This document shows positions 1 to 8,220 of a stretch of DNA of 33,500 nt, piece by piece. The notes under the pieces were generated by a model that was not told the origin of the DNA, made no database searches, and worked only from the letters and a program-made list of their open reading frames with translations. Position 1 is the stretch's first letter. Every line of letters starts with the position of its first letter. The position numbers and the translations under genes are program-made. Source of the stretch: Nitrosarchaeum sp. (GTDB lineage: Archaea > Thermoproteota > Nitrososphaeria > Nitrososphaerales > Nitrosopumilaceae); assembly GCA_016844465.1 (NCBI GenBank), contig JAERMO010000001.1, forward strand, positions 1 to 33,500, in the 5' to 3' direction.

Positions 1-514
1 TTCATCAATCCAAGCACAATCTGTACATTTTATGGCATCTCGCATTTGAACTACTTTTCAACCACACTTTCTACACTTGGTATACAATACACCCAAATGT
101 GGTTCTTCAATTGCTGCATGAATCGTACCATTTAGATGACTTAAAATTTTTAATGTAACGATATCATTTACCAAAGCTACATTTTTTTTTTCTGAGATTT
201 CTTGTGGAGCAAACACACTCTACTTTTGATGTTGTTGGTTTACCGTTAATGTAATCAATTGATACTGCTATCATAGAAGACATAACTGCAGCTACTGTTC
301 CTATTATCACATCCCCGATTTTTGGAATTGATAACATTTTTGGATGTTTAATGCTAGCAACTCGTGTTTCTTTATTGAGATCAATCTCTCCTACAGTAGC
401 TGCGCGAACCACGTCTCCATCGTCAAAAGTGTTGTATCCTGTCTCATATTCTTCAATTGAAACTATTTTATCTCCAGGAAATGAAAAGGTCTCAGACATG
501 CTGTATTTTTTCAC
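1..514 (-). pseudogene. csl4: Exosome RNA-binding subunit Csl4-like, disrupted: frameshift at an A10 tract near 182-191 and an in-frame TGA near 50; runs off left edge
   Basis: ORF 164..514(-) gives FSFPGDKIVSIEEYETGYNTFDDGDVVRAATVGEIDL...PKIGDVIIGTVAAVMSSMIAVSI (Csl4 N-terminal plus S1-like region). Shifting frame after the poly-A tract continues as NVALVNDIVTLKILSHLNGTIHAAIEEPHLGVLYTKCRKCG*KVVQMRDAIKCTDCAWIDE, a zinc-ribbon C-terminus as expected for Csl4. Confidence 0.75.
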
Positions 515-587
515 GTTATGATTATAATTGTTTGTGGTTTAAAACAATCTTGGTAAACGATATAACTAGAAAAAGTTCAAAAAAATC

Positions 588-1658
588 ATGAAAGCCCTAG
601 TATATGATAGATATACTCTAGATGATGATTTTTCTAAAATTTTAAAAATTAAAGATATTCCTGAACCTAAAGCCAAACACGATGAAGTCATTTTCAAAGT
701 AAAAAGTGCATCTCTGAACTATGACGATATCTGGGGAATGAGAGGAAAACCTTTAGCTGTACCTTTACCTCACATTTCTGGTACAGATGCTGCAGGTGAA
801 GTAATTGCAATAGGTCAAAATGTCAAAAATATCAAAATTGGTGATAGAGTTGTTTCACATGGAAATATGTCATGTCGAATTTGTAAATTATGCACTGATG
901 GAAGAGAATATGATTGTAGGCAGAGAAAAATTTGGGGGTTTGAAACGGGCCCGCTTTGGGGAGGATATTGTGAAATCACACATTTACCAGAAGTTAATGT
1001 TGTAAAAATTCCAGATAATGTTACTTATGATGATGCAGCTGCTGCCTCAATGACTTTGTTAACATCATGGCATATGTTAGTAGGAAGAACAAATATTCAA
1101 CCAGGACAACTTGTTTTGATTATGGGGGGAGGTTCCGGTGTTGGAAATTATGGAATTCAAATAGCCAAGTTATTTGGTTGTACTGTAATTGCAACAGCGA
1201 GTCCGGATAAATTAGACAAATTATTGGAATTAGGAGCTGACTATGCTGTAGATCACAGAAAAGAAGATTGGCATAAGAAAGTTCGAGATATTTCTAAAAA
1301 AGTAATTAAACCATTTGGAGATACTCCTGGAGTAGATGTAATTTTTGAACATATTGGTGGCTCTCACTGGAACAAAGAACTGGCTTTGTTAAAGTATGGT
1401 GCAACAATTGTTACAACTGGAGCAACAACAGGTTATGATGCTAAAACAGATTTACGTCATATTTTTTTCAAAGGAATCAATATTTTAGGTTCCACCCAAG
1501 GTACTAGAGCAGAGTTAGAGCAAGCTTTGTACTGGATGTCTAAAGGTAAAATCAAATCTATCATTGATTCAGTATATTCATTTGAACAAGCTGCTGAAGC
1601 ACATACGAAGATGTTAACTGGGCAAGGATTATTTGGAAAAATCTTAATGAAACCTTAA
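588..1658 (+). CDS. Medium-chain dehydrogenase/reductase (zinc-type ADH superfamily; crotonyl-CoA/acryloyl-CoA reductase-like)
   Basis: MDR fold: GDRVVSHG, structural-zinc cysteines SCRICKLCTDGREYDC, Rossmann GGGSGVGNYGIQIAKLFG. NYDDIWG replaces the usual catalytic Cys; IWGFET motif resembles CCR-type enzymes. Confidence 0.85.
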   Translation: MKALVYDRYTLDDDFSKILKIKDIPEPKAKHDEVIFKVKSASLNYDDIWGMRGKPLAVPLPHISGTDAAGEVIAIGQNVKNIKIGDRVVSHGNMSCRICKLCTDGREYDCRQRKIWGFETGPLWGGYCEITHLPEVNVVKIPDNVTYDDAAAASMTLLTSWHMLVGRTNIQPGQLVLIMGGGSGVGNYGIQIAKLFGCTVIATASPDKLDKLLELGADYAVDHRKEDWHKKVRDISKKVIKPFGDTPGVDVIFEHIGGSHWNKELALLKYGATIVTTGATTGYDAKTDLRHIFFKGINILGSTQGTRAELEQALYWMSKGKIKSIIDSVYSFEQAAEAHTKMLTGQGLFGKILMKP

Positions 1659-1668
1659 TCTTTAATCA

Positions 1669-2271
1669 ATGATGACTAATCCAAAAACTAATTCAATTTT
1701 AGATGAAGCGAATAGATTGTTTTTACAAGGTAAACTAAAAGAAGCAATTGGCTATTACGATGAAATTTTGAAGGAAAATCAAAATAACATAAGTTCTCTT
1801 AACAACAAGGGATACGCGTTGAGTAAATTGAAAGATTATGATGGTGCACTACAATGTTATGATCGTGCGCTTAAATTAGATCCTGGCGATATCTCTGTTT
1901 TAATAAATAAAATTTCATCTTTACGAAAAAAAGGTGAATTTAATGAGGCATTAAATTATTGTAATAATATTTTACACAATAATTCAAAATATAATATTGT
2001 ATTGTATCATAAAGAGAGAATTTTGTTTTCTATGGAAAAATTTGAGGAATCCATCCTCATTTGTAATAGAATCTTAGAAGATTATCCCAATAATGGTGAG
2101 GTTCTTTTTGATAAATCTTGTAATCTTGCAATGCTATCCAGATTAGACGACGCACTTGACATACTTAAAATTGCAATATCACAAGGAATTCAATATAAGA
2201 TCAAAGCAAAAAAAACTAAATCTTTTGAAAAACTAAAGAATAACCAAAGATTTCAAAAACTAATTTCATAA
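1669..2271 (+). CDS. TPR-repeat protein
   Basis: Repeated TPR pattern e.g. ISSLNNKGYALSKLKDYDGALQCYDRALKLDPGD. Confidence 0.85.
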   Translation: MMTNPKTNSILDEANRLFLQGKLKEAIGYYDEILKENQNNISSLNNKGYALSKLKDYDGALQCYDRALKLDPGDISVLINKISSLRKKGEFNEALNYCNNILHNNSKYNIVLYHKERILFSMEKFEESILICNRILEDYPNNGEVLFDKSCNLAMLSRLDDALDILKIAISQGIQYKIKAKKTKSFEKLKNNQRFQKLIS

Positions 2272-2273
2272 TT

Positions 2274-3269
2274 CTATAGCCAATGTGGAATTTCCAAGTA
2301 TCCTTCTATGTTTTCTTTTCTTAATATTTTTAATAATGCATTTGCCTGTGGTGTGGAAAGAACAGGTTTGTCAAATTGATTATCTGTAGAAATTCTTGGA
2401 CATGCTACTTGAATGAATGCATCTATTCCCTTTAGATTTCTTAATCTATCATTTGTAATATCCGTCAACGCAAATAATTGAACACTCTTTCCCTCCTTTT
2501 CTAACTCTTTTTTGAATTTTAGAGCAAATACTTTGGATAATTGTCCTTCTTTGAGTCCAATAATTATTCCAAATGATTGCGCATCAGCAGCTTTGTAAAT
2601 AGCAAGAGTTGCTTTCTTTTTTAATTTTTGAGCAAATTCTGTAACTTCTCTTACTTCATTAAAATAAGGATCTAAAACATATGTTGGCATATTGGTTGAT
2701 AATGCGATTCCTGCAGCATGAAAATTACTTTGTCCTAAAAAGACATATGCGTCAACTTTATCTTTGAATTCAGTAGCGGGATAAAATTCACAGCCAAAGA
2801 CTTGGCCATCGTTTAACTGCCCCTTACCTTTACCGATTTTCACTTGAATTCCTCCATCTGTTAGAATTTTATTTACTTTATCCATCTGATGCAAATGTTG
2901 ACTATCTGTGACTAGCGATATTTTCTTTCCCCTAAGAAGGTCAACACATTTTTCTGCAACACTATCAAATTCAACATCATCATAGGCATCAATTAGAATT
3001 AGATTTTTCTCAAATGATTCTATGTTGATTGTGTGCCCTATATTGAATTGAATTTCTGCTCCTAATACTTTTGAAGCATTTGAATTCAGATCACATGTTC
3101 CCCAAGTGGTATCAGCTAAAACATATGCAGGAATGCCAAATTTTTTTGTAATGTTCATTGCTGCCTCTTGAACTTGAGGTAAAATTCCATCAGGACCGTT
3201 TAGGGACACTGATACAGGTTTTCTTGATTCAATTTCTCTGAAGATACGGTCTTCATCTATTACTATCAA
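2274..3269 (-). CDS. dph2: 2-(3-amino-3-carboxypropyl)histidine synthase (diphthamide biosynthesis Dph2)
   Basis: Dph2 family layout with three separated cysteines (GTCDLN, GCEFYP, ACPRIS) for the Fe-S cluster and YVFLGQSNFHAAGIAL. Confidence 0.9.
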   Translation of the reverse strand: MIVIDEDRIFREIESRKPVSVSLNGPDGILPQVQEAAMNITKKFGIPAYVLADTTWGTCDLNSNASKVLGAEIQFNIGHTINIESFEKNLILIDAYDDVEFDSVAEKCVDLLRGKKISLVTDSQHLHQMDKVNKILTDGGIQVKIGKGKGQLNDGQVFGCEFYPATEFKDKVDAYVFLGQSNFHAAGIALSTNMPTYVLDPYFNEVREVTEFAQKLKKKATLAIYKAADAQSFGIIIGLKEGQLSKVFALKFKKELEKEGKSVQLFALTDITNDRLRNLKGIDAFIQVACPRISTDNQFDKPVLSTPQANALLKILRKENIEGYLEIPHWL

Positions 3270-3351
3270 TTCCAGCTAAAAATATGCTGATATTAATTTA
3301 AACCAACTGTGCTACAACAACTAAAAATGTCTGCAATTCTACAACTCTTTT

Positions 3352-4680
3352 ATGACTGATGCCCAAATACTTAACATTGGTTTTGATGACACAGATTCAC
3401 GAAAAGGAATGTGTACTACTTTTCTTGCCTATAAAATAGTAGATTTACTCAAAAAACAAAATACGCAATTTCTTGATTTTCCAAAATTAATCCGATTTAA
3501 TCCTAATATTCCTTGGAAAACAAGAGGTAATGGGGCTGTTTCCTTACGAATAAGGACAAAAAACTCACCAAAAATTAAAAATCAAATAAAACAACTCGTT
3601 GAAAAATATTCTGATATAAAAAATGGAGCAAACCCGGGTTTAGTTTTTTATGAAAATGAAACGATTCCAAAGCAATTTACTAAATTTAGTAAACTAGCTT
3701 TATGGCAATTAATAAACAGAAAACAAGCCAAAATATTTGCAACAAAAAACAACCTTGAATTTTTTTATCAAGGGAACGGACAGGGTTTGATAGGGGCTAT
3801 TGGTGCTATAGGATATGATTTCAAAGATCATACATTAGAGCTATTAAGTTATAGGAAAAATTCTAAATTTGGAAAAAAGAGGAAACTCTTCACTCAAAGT
3901 GTAAAGATAATGCAAGAAAAAACATTTCCATATACCTTTAACAGCTTTGATGTAGAGAAAAATAAAATCTTGATCACTCCACACGGTCCAGATCCTGTTT
4001 TTTATGGAGTACGTGGTGAAAATGTAGATTCGTTATTACATGCAACAAAAATTTTGAAAACTGATGAAAAATTGGCGGGTTACATGATTTTCAAATCTAA
4101 TCAAGGAACCGGCGATCATTTGAAAAATGAACTTAATATAAAAAATATTAAACCTTACGCTTCTGGAAAAATTACTGGGATTATATCAAGCGAAGCAAAA
4201 ATTGTTAAAGGTGGTCATGTTTTTTTCTCTATTAATTCAGATGGACATGAATTATGGTGCGCTGTTTACAAACCAACTGGAATGTCTTCTGTAGCATTGG
4301 GTCTGATTAAGGGAGATAAGGTCTGTGTTGGCGGTGGAATTAGAAAAGCTTCAAAAAATCATCCTAGAATTCTAAATCTCGAATTTATAGATGTTATCTA
4401 TCTTGAAAAAAATCTGGTAAATTCTAATCCTTTATGTAACAAATGTAATAAAAAAATGAAATCAAAAGGAAAGAATCAAGGTTATCAATGCATTAAATGC
4501 AGTAAAAAATCGACAAACAAAATCATTTTAGAAATTCCTCGAACTATTAAAAAACAATTGTTTCTTCCTAATGTTTCTGCACATAGACATCTTAGCAGAC
4601 CATTGCAAAGAATTGGAAGAGTTAACAAGGAATCTAAATTTGATGAATCTCTTTCGTGGTTTCATGTATATAGAAATTGA
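3352..4680 (+). CDS. tiaS: tRNA(Ile2) 2-agmatinylcytidine synthetase TiaS
   Basis: N-terminal NIGFDDTDSRKGMCTTFLAY, GNGAVSLRI, GQGLIGAIGAIGYDF and a C-terminal zinc ribbon CNKCNKKMKSKGKNQGYQCIKC. Confidence 0.93.
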   Translation: MTDAQILNIGFDDTDSRKGMCTTFLAYKIVDLLKKQNTQFLDFPKLIRFNPNIPWKTRGNGAVSLRIRTKNSPKIKNQIKQLVEKYSDIKNGANPGLVFYENETIPKQFTKFSKLALWQLINRKQAKIFATKNNLEFFYQGNGQGLIGAIGAIGYDFKDHTLELLSYRKNSKFGKKRKLFTQSVKIMQEKTFPYTFNSFDVEKNKILITPHGPDPVFYGVRGENVDSLLHATKILKTDEKLAGYMIFKSNQGTGDHLKNELNIKNIKPYASGKITGIISSEAKIVKGGHVFFSINSDGHELWCAVYKPTGMSSVALGLIKGDKVCVGGGIRKASKNHPRILNLEFIDVIYLEKNLVNSNPLCNKCNKKMKSKGKNQGYQCIKCSKKSTNKIILEIPRTIKKQLFLPNVSAHRHLSRPLQRIGRVNKESKFDESLSWFHVYRN

Positions 4681-4681
4681 A

Positions 4682-4771
4682 TAGCGGGGAGTAGATTTGA
4701 ACTACTGAACTGCGGGTTATGAGCCCGCCGGGATGACATAGCCCTATAAAGTCTGACTTCCCCACCCCGCT
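4682..4771 (-). tRNA. Initiator tRNA-Met (CAU) with an inferred 15-nt D-loop intron
   Basis: Minus strand AGCGGGG-TG-GGGA-...-TCCC-G-GCGGG-CTCATAA-CCCGC-AGTTC-AGTAG-TTCAAAT-CTACT-CCCCGCT-A. 7-bp acceptor, 5-bp anticodon stem with GGG:CCC initiator signature, CAU anticodon, 5-bp T stem. D-loop is about 25 nt unless an intron is removed. Confidence 0.95.
4738..4752 (-). other. Putative 15-nt tRNA intron (ACTTTATAGGGCTAT) in the D-loop
   Basis: Removal gives D-arm GGGA-AGTCAGGTCA-TCCC with G18G19 restored and a 75-nt tRNA. Exonic AGTC pairs with intronic GGCT (one G:U), flanked by 3-nt bulges AG|A and AT|G, as in a relaxed bulge-helix-bulge. Confidence 0.65.
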
Positions 4772-4792
4772 GATTCAAGAATGAGCACGAGC

Positions 4793-4802
4793 CGTATATA
4801 CG
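4793..4802 (-). promoter_or_regulatory. Probable TATA box for tRNA-iMet (palindromic CGTATATACG)
   Basis: Minus strand AAAGCGTATATACGG; centre is about 26-27 nt upstream of the tRNA 5' end (4771), the standard archaeal TATA-to-TSS distance. Confidence 0.65.
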
Positions 4803-4854
4803 CTTTATCAAATTCTTGAAAGTAATTAATAGGATTTGAGTTGATTCATTTTTT

Positions 4855-5949
4855 GTGGACAAAAAACTTAGAATCGCTGGAATTATTGCAGCACTGGCAT
4901 TTTCAATATTTATTTTGACATCTCCTTCTGCTCCTCTGCCAATTCCAGAACCACTTTCATTAAAATCTGAAAATAACTCTGTAAATATTTTAGCCGAAAA
5001 TTTTGATAAACCGCGTTCCATCGCAATTTCAGACAACCGAATTTTTGTTACAGAAAAAGATGGCCTTATTAGAGTTGTTCAGGATTATCGCTTACTTGAA
5101 GAGCCACTAGCTACTTTACGTCCCGCAAATGTATTTGATGGTGGATTATTAGGAATTGCACTTCATCCTGATTTTTCAAACAACCATTTCATCTACGTTT
5201 TTTTAACTTATGAAGAAAATAATGAACTTTGGAATAAAATACTACTAATTACTGAATCTGACAATAAACTAAAAGACGCAAAAACTATTTTTGACAAAAT
5301 CCCTGGTTCCAATTTTACAAATGGAGGATTTTTAAAATTTGGTCCTGATAAAAAATTATACGTGGGAACTGGAACCGTTTCTGAATCCTCTCATCTGCCA
5401 CAGAATCTTGATTCGTTATCTGGAAAAATTTTAAGATTAAATGATGATGGCACTATTCCTGATGATAATCCTTTTCCAAATTCTCCTGTGTATTCTTTAG
5501 GACATAGAAATCCTCAAGGAATGACTTGGGACAATATGGGCAACATGTATCTGGCTGAACTTGGGCCTGAAAAAAACGATGAGATTAATCTTATTAAGCC
5601 AGGAAAAAATTATGGTTGGCCTGAACAACAATGCTCAGGTGACAAAAAATTTGAAGATGCAATTATGTGCTATGATCCAAGTATTGAACCTGGAGGTATA
5701 CTGTTCTATTCTGGTGATAAAATAAACTTGAAGACATCTTTTGTAATGGCTTCACTAAAGGCTACTAATCTATATCAACTAGATTTTGCTGATGGTCTAA
5801 ATTCTCAAAAAACAATTCTAAGCGGAGTTGGACGTATACGCGATGTAGTTGAAAGCACAGATGGAAGTCTCTATTTAATAACTTCCAATACCGACGGAAA
5901 AGGCTTTCCAGATGCAACTGATGACAAGTTATTGAGGATACTAAAATGA
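4855..5949 (+). CDS. PQQ-dependent soluble sugar dehydrogenase-like (glucose/sorbosone dehydrogenase family), membrane-anchored or secreted; GTG start
   Basis: N-terminal hydrophobic segment, then LAENFDKPRSIAISDNRIFVTEKDGLIRVV, GGLLGIALHPDFSNNHFIYVFLT, YSLGHRNPQGMTWD, GKNYGWPEQQCSG. Confidence 0.88.
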   Translation: MDKKLRIAGIIAALAFSIFILTSPSAPLPIPEPLSLKSENNSVNILAENFDKPRSIAISDNRIFVTEKDGLIRVVQDYRLLEEPLATLRPANVFDGGLLGIALHPDFSNNHFIYVFLTYEENNELWNKILLITESDNKLKDAKTIFDKIPGSNFTNGGFLKFGPDKKLYVGTGTVSESSHLPQNLDSLSGKILRLNDDGTIPDDNPFPNSPVYSLGHRNPQGMTWDNMGNMYLAELGPEKNDEINLIKPGKNYGWPEQQCSGDKKFEDAIMCYDPSIEPGGILFYSGDKINLKTSFVMASLKATNLYQLDFADGLNSQKTILSGVGRIRDVVESTDGSLYLITSNTDGKGFPDATDDKLLRILK

Positions 5950-7202
5950 GTGATTCAGCAATTTCAAAATTCTTTGAGAAAACTCGAAAAGAGAGATTAG
6001 ATATTGTAGCTGATTTTGCAAATTTATCTGCCGAAGAATTAAAAATTTTACAAAGCAGCGATGGTGGAATTTCTTTTGAAAAAGCTGATAAAATGGTAGA
6101 AAATGCAATTGGTACTTTCTCTTTGCCTTTGGGAGTTGCAACTAACTTTAAAATTAATGGAAAAGACTATCTTGTTCCAATGGTAATTGAAGAGCCATCA
6201 GTTATTGCTGCTGCATCTAAAGGTGCAAAAATTGCAAGAATTAGAGGTGGATTTGAGGTTGCAGCTGATCAATCTTACAGTACTGGTCAAATTCAATTAT
6301 TGGATGTTGATATTAATTCGGCAGTTAAAAAAATTCAAGAAGCCAAAAAAGAAATTCTTGAACTTGCAAATTCAAAAAGTAATACATTATCAAAAATGGA
6401 CAAGGGTGCAAAAAAAATATCTTGTAAAGAAATTGATACTCCTTTAGGAAAAATGCTGATTGTTGAACTCTTAATTGATGTCGGTGACGCAATGGGTGCA
6501 AATGTGACAAATACAATGTGCGAAGCTGTTTCACCTCTCTTGGAAACTATTACTGGAGGAAGAGCATTATTACGTATACTGTCAAATTATTCAATATCTA
6601 GAATCGCTAAAGCAAAAGCTGTCTTTGATAAAGAAGCAATAGGAGGAGAAGAAGCCGTTGATGATATAATTTTAGCATACCAATTTGCAGACAATGATGT
6701 TTACAGAGCTGTTACTCACAACAAGGGGATCATGAATGGTATCATAGCAGTAGCTAACGCAACAGGCCAGGACAGTAGAGCTATTGAAGCAGCTGCAAAT
6801 GCATATGCTGCCAACTCTGGCAGATATCGCTCTCTTAGCAAATGGTCTAAAGATGATGAGGGAAATCTTGTTGGCTCTTTGGAATTGCCCTTATCTGTTG
6901 GAATTGTTGGAGGAATTATCAATGTTCATCCAATTGCTAAAATCTGTGCAAAAATCCTGGGCGTTTCTTCTGCTTCTGAACTTGCAGGTATAATGACAGC
7001 TACTGGGCTGGCTCAAAATTTTAGTGCTATTAGCGCATTAGCTACTGAAGGAATTCAAAAAGGCCACATGAGACTACATGCTAGAAATTTAGCTGCCTCT
7101 GCAGGAGCAAAACCTGATCAAGTAGATAAAATTGTAAAGCAAATGATTAAGGAAAAGAAAATTTCACTTGACAGGGCTAAAGAATTACTAGATGACATTT
7201 AA
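5946..7202 (+). CDS. hmgA: Hydroxymethylglutaryl-CoA reductase, class II type
   Basis: ENAIGTFSLPLGVATNFKINGKDYLVPMVIEEPSVIAAAS, DVGDAMGANVTNTMCEAVSPLLETITGG, RAVTHNKGIMNGI, GHMRLHARN; these resemble the Pseudomonas mevalonii-type enzyme rather than class I. Confidence 0.93.
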   Translation: MSDSAISKFFEKTRKERLDIVADFANLSAEELKILQSSDGGISFEKADKMVENAIGTFSLPLGVATNFKINGKDYLVPMVIEEPSVIAAASKGAKIARIRGGFEVAADQSYSTGQIQLLDVDINSAVKKIQEAKKEILELANSKSNTLSKMDKGAKKISCKEIDTPLGKMLIVELLIDVGDAMGANVTNTMCEAVSPLLETITGGRALLRILSNYSISRIAKAKAVFDKEAIGGEEAVDDIILAYQFADNDVYRAVTHNKGIMNGIIAVANATGQDSRAIEAAANAYAANSGRYRSLSKWSKDDEGNLVGSLELPLSVGIVGGIINVHPIAKICAKILGVSSASELAGIMTATGLAQNFSAISALATEGIQKGHMRLHARNLAASAGAKPDQVDKIVKQMIKEKKISLDRAKELLDDI

Positions 7203-7227
7203 ACATCCTTATTATTATAGATAAAAA

Positions 7228-8220
7228 GTGAAAAAACCAGCAATGTCTCAGGTAAAATTTGCAATACCAAAAGGCAGTCTTGAAGAAGCAACCTTCAAAA
7301 TTCTTGAGAGATCTTGGACCAAAGTTCACAGAGAAAGCAGAACATATCGGGTATACCTGGATGATCCAAACATCATTGTAAAAATGCTTAGACCTCAAGA
7401 AATTCCCACACTAGTATCTGAAGGATTGTATGATGTTGGTATTACTGGTAAGGATTGGGTTGCTGAAACTAACGCTGATGTTGAACCAATATTGGATTTA
7501 GAATATGGAAAAATTAGACTAGTTGTTGCATTTCCTGACAAATATAGTTACAAAAATCTTGATGCAATGATAGCCGATTATGCTAAAAAGAAAAAAATCC
7601 TCCGTATCTCATCTGAATATCTGACCACTGCATCAAAATTTCTTAAACAATGTAAATCGTATAAAAAATATTATGGTACAAAAGATCCGTTAATTGTTAC
7701 GCCTTGGGTTAGACTTGGAACAAATAAGAGTGTTCAAATTCATTTATCATTTGGTGCAACAGAAGCAAAACCACCTGAAGATGTTGATGCAATAATGGAT
7801 GTCACTGAGACTGGAACAACACTAAAGCAAAATAAATTAAAGATTGTTGATGAGGTTCTTACATCTACTGCTCATTTGATTGTTAACAAAAAATCTCTGA
7901 GGGATCCGCAGAAACGTGAAAAAATATTTGATATAGTAACTTTGATGCGAGGTGCTGTACATGGACGAAAATATCTTCATATTTATCTTAATGTGGAAGA
8001 AAAGAATCTGAAAAAACTCTTAGAACAGATACCTTCTCTAAAAAAACCGACAATCAGTCCACTAAGTGAAAAAGGATGGTATGGAATAAACACAGTTATC
8101 AAAAAAGAAGACTTTCACAAAATAATCCCGAAACTAAGGAAGATTGCGCAAGGATTAGTAGTTCACGAACCACGACAAATTCTAGAATTAGAGGAGATTA
8201 AACGTGATGAAGAAAATTGA
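7228..8220 (+). CDS. hisG: ATP phosphoribosyltransferase, long form HisG
   Basis: FAIPKGSLEEATFKILERS, YDVGITGKDWVAE, VDAIMDVTETGTTLKQN, C-terminal regulatory domain; first gene of the his operon; GTG start. Confidence 0.92.
   Translation: MKKPAMSQVKFAIPKGSLEEATFKILERSWTKVHRESRTYRVYLDDPNIIVKMLRPQEIPTLVSEGLYDVGITGKDWVAETNADVEPILDLEYGKIRLVVAFPDKYSYKNLDAMIADYAKKKKILRISSEYLTTASKFLKQCKSYKKYYGTKDPLIVTPWVRLGTNKSVQIHLSFGATEAKPPEDVDAIMDVTETGTTLKQNKLKIVDEVLTSTAHLIVNKKSLRDPQKREKIFDIVTLMRGAVHGRKYLHIYLNVEEKNLKKLLEQIPSLKKPTISPLSEKGWYGINTVIKKEDFHKIIPKLRKIAQGLVVHEPRQILELEEIKRDEEN

Noticed and set aside
820-1005. 61-aa plus ORF inside the MDR gene
   Set aside because: Alternative frame of a well-supported CDS with no recognisable motif.
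4662-5036. 124-aa minus ORF in the track
   Set aside because: It overlaps the tRNA gene, the end of tiaS and the start of the sugar dehydrogenase; composition is not protein-like, so I treat it as a shadow ORF.
5941-7398. Several short ORFs (5941-6141 -, 6187-6447 +, 6325-6534 -, 6716-6922 -, 6784-6993 +, 7177-7398 -)
   Set aside because: Antisense or alternative-frame shadows of hmgA/hisG; low-complexity Leu/Lys/Gln-rich translations typical of AT-rich out-of-frame reading.
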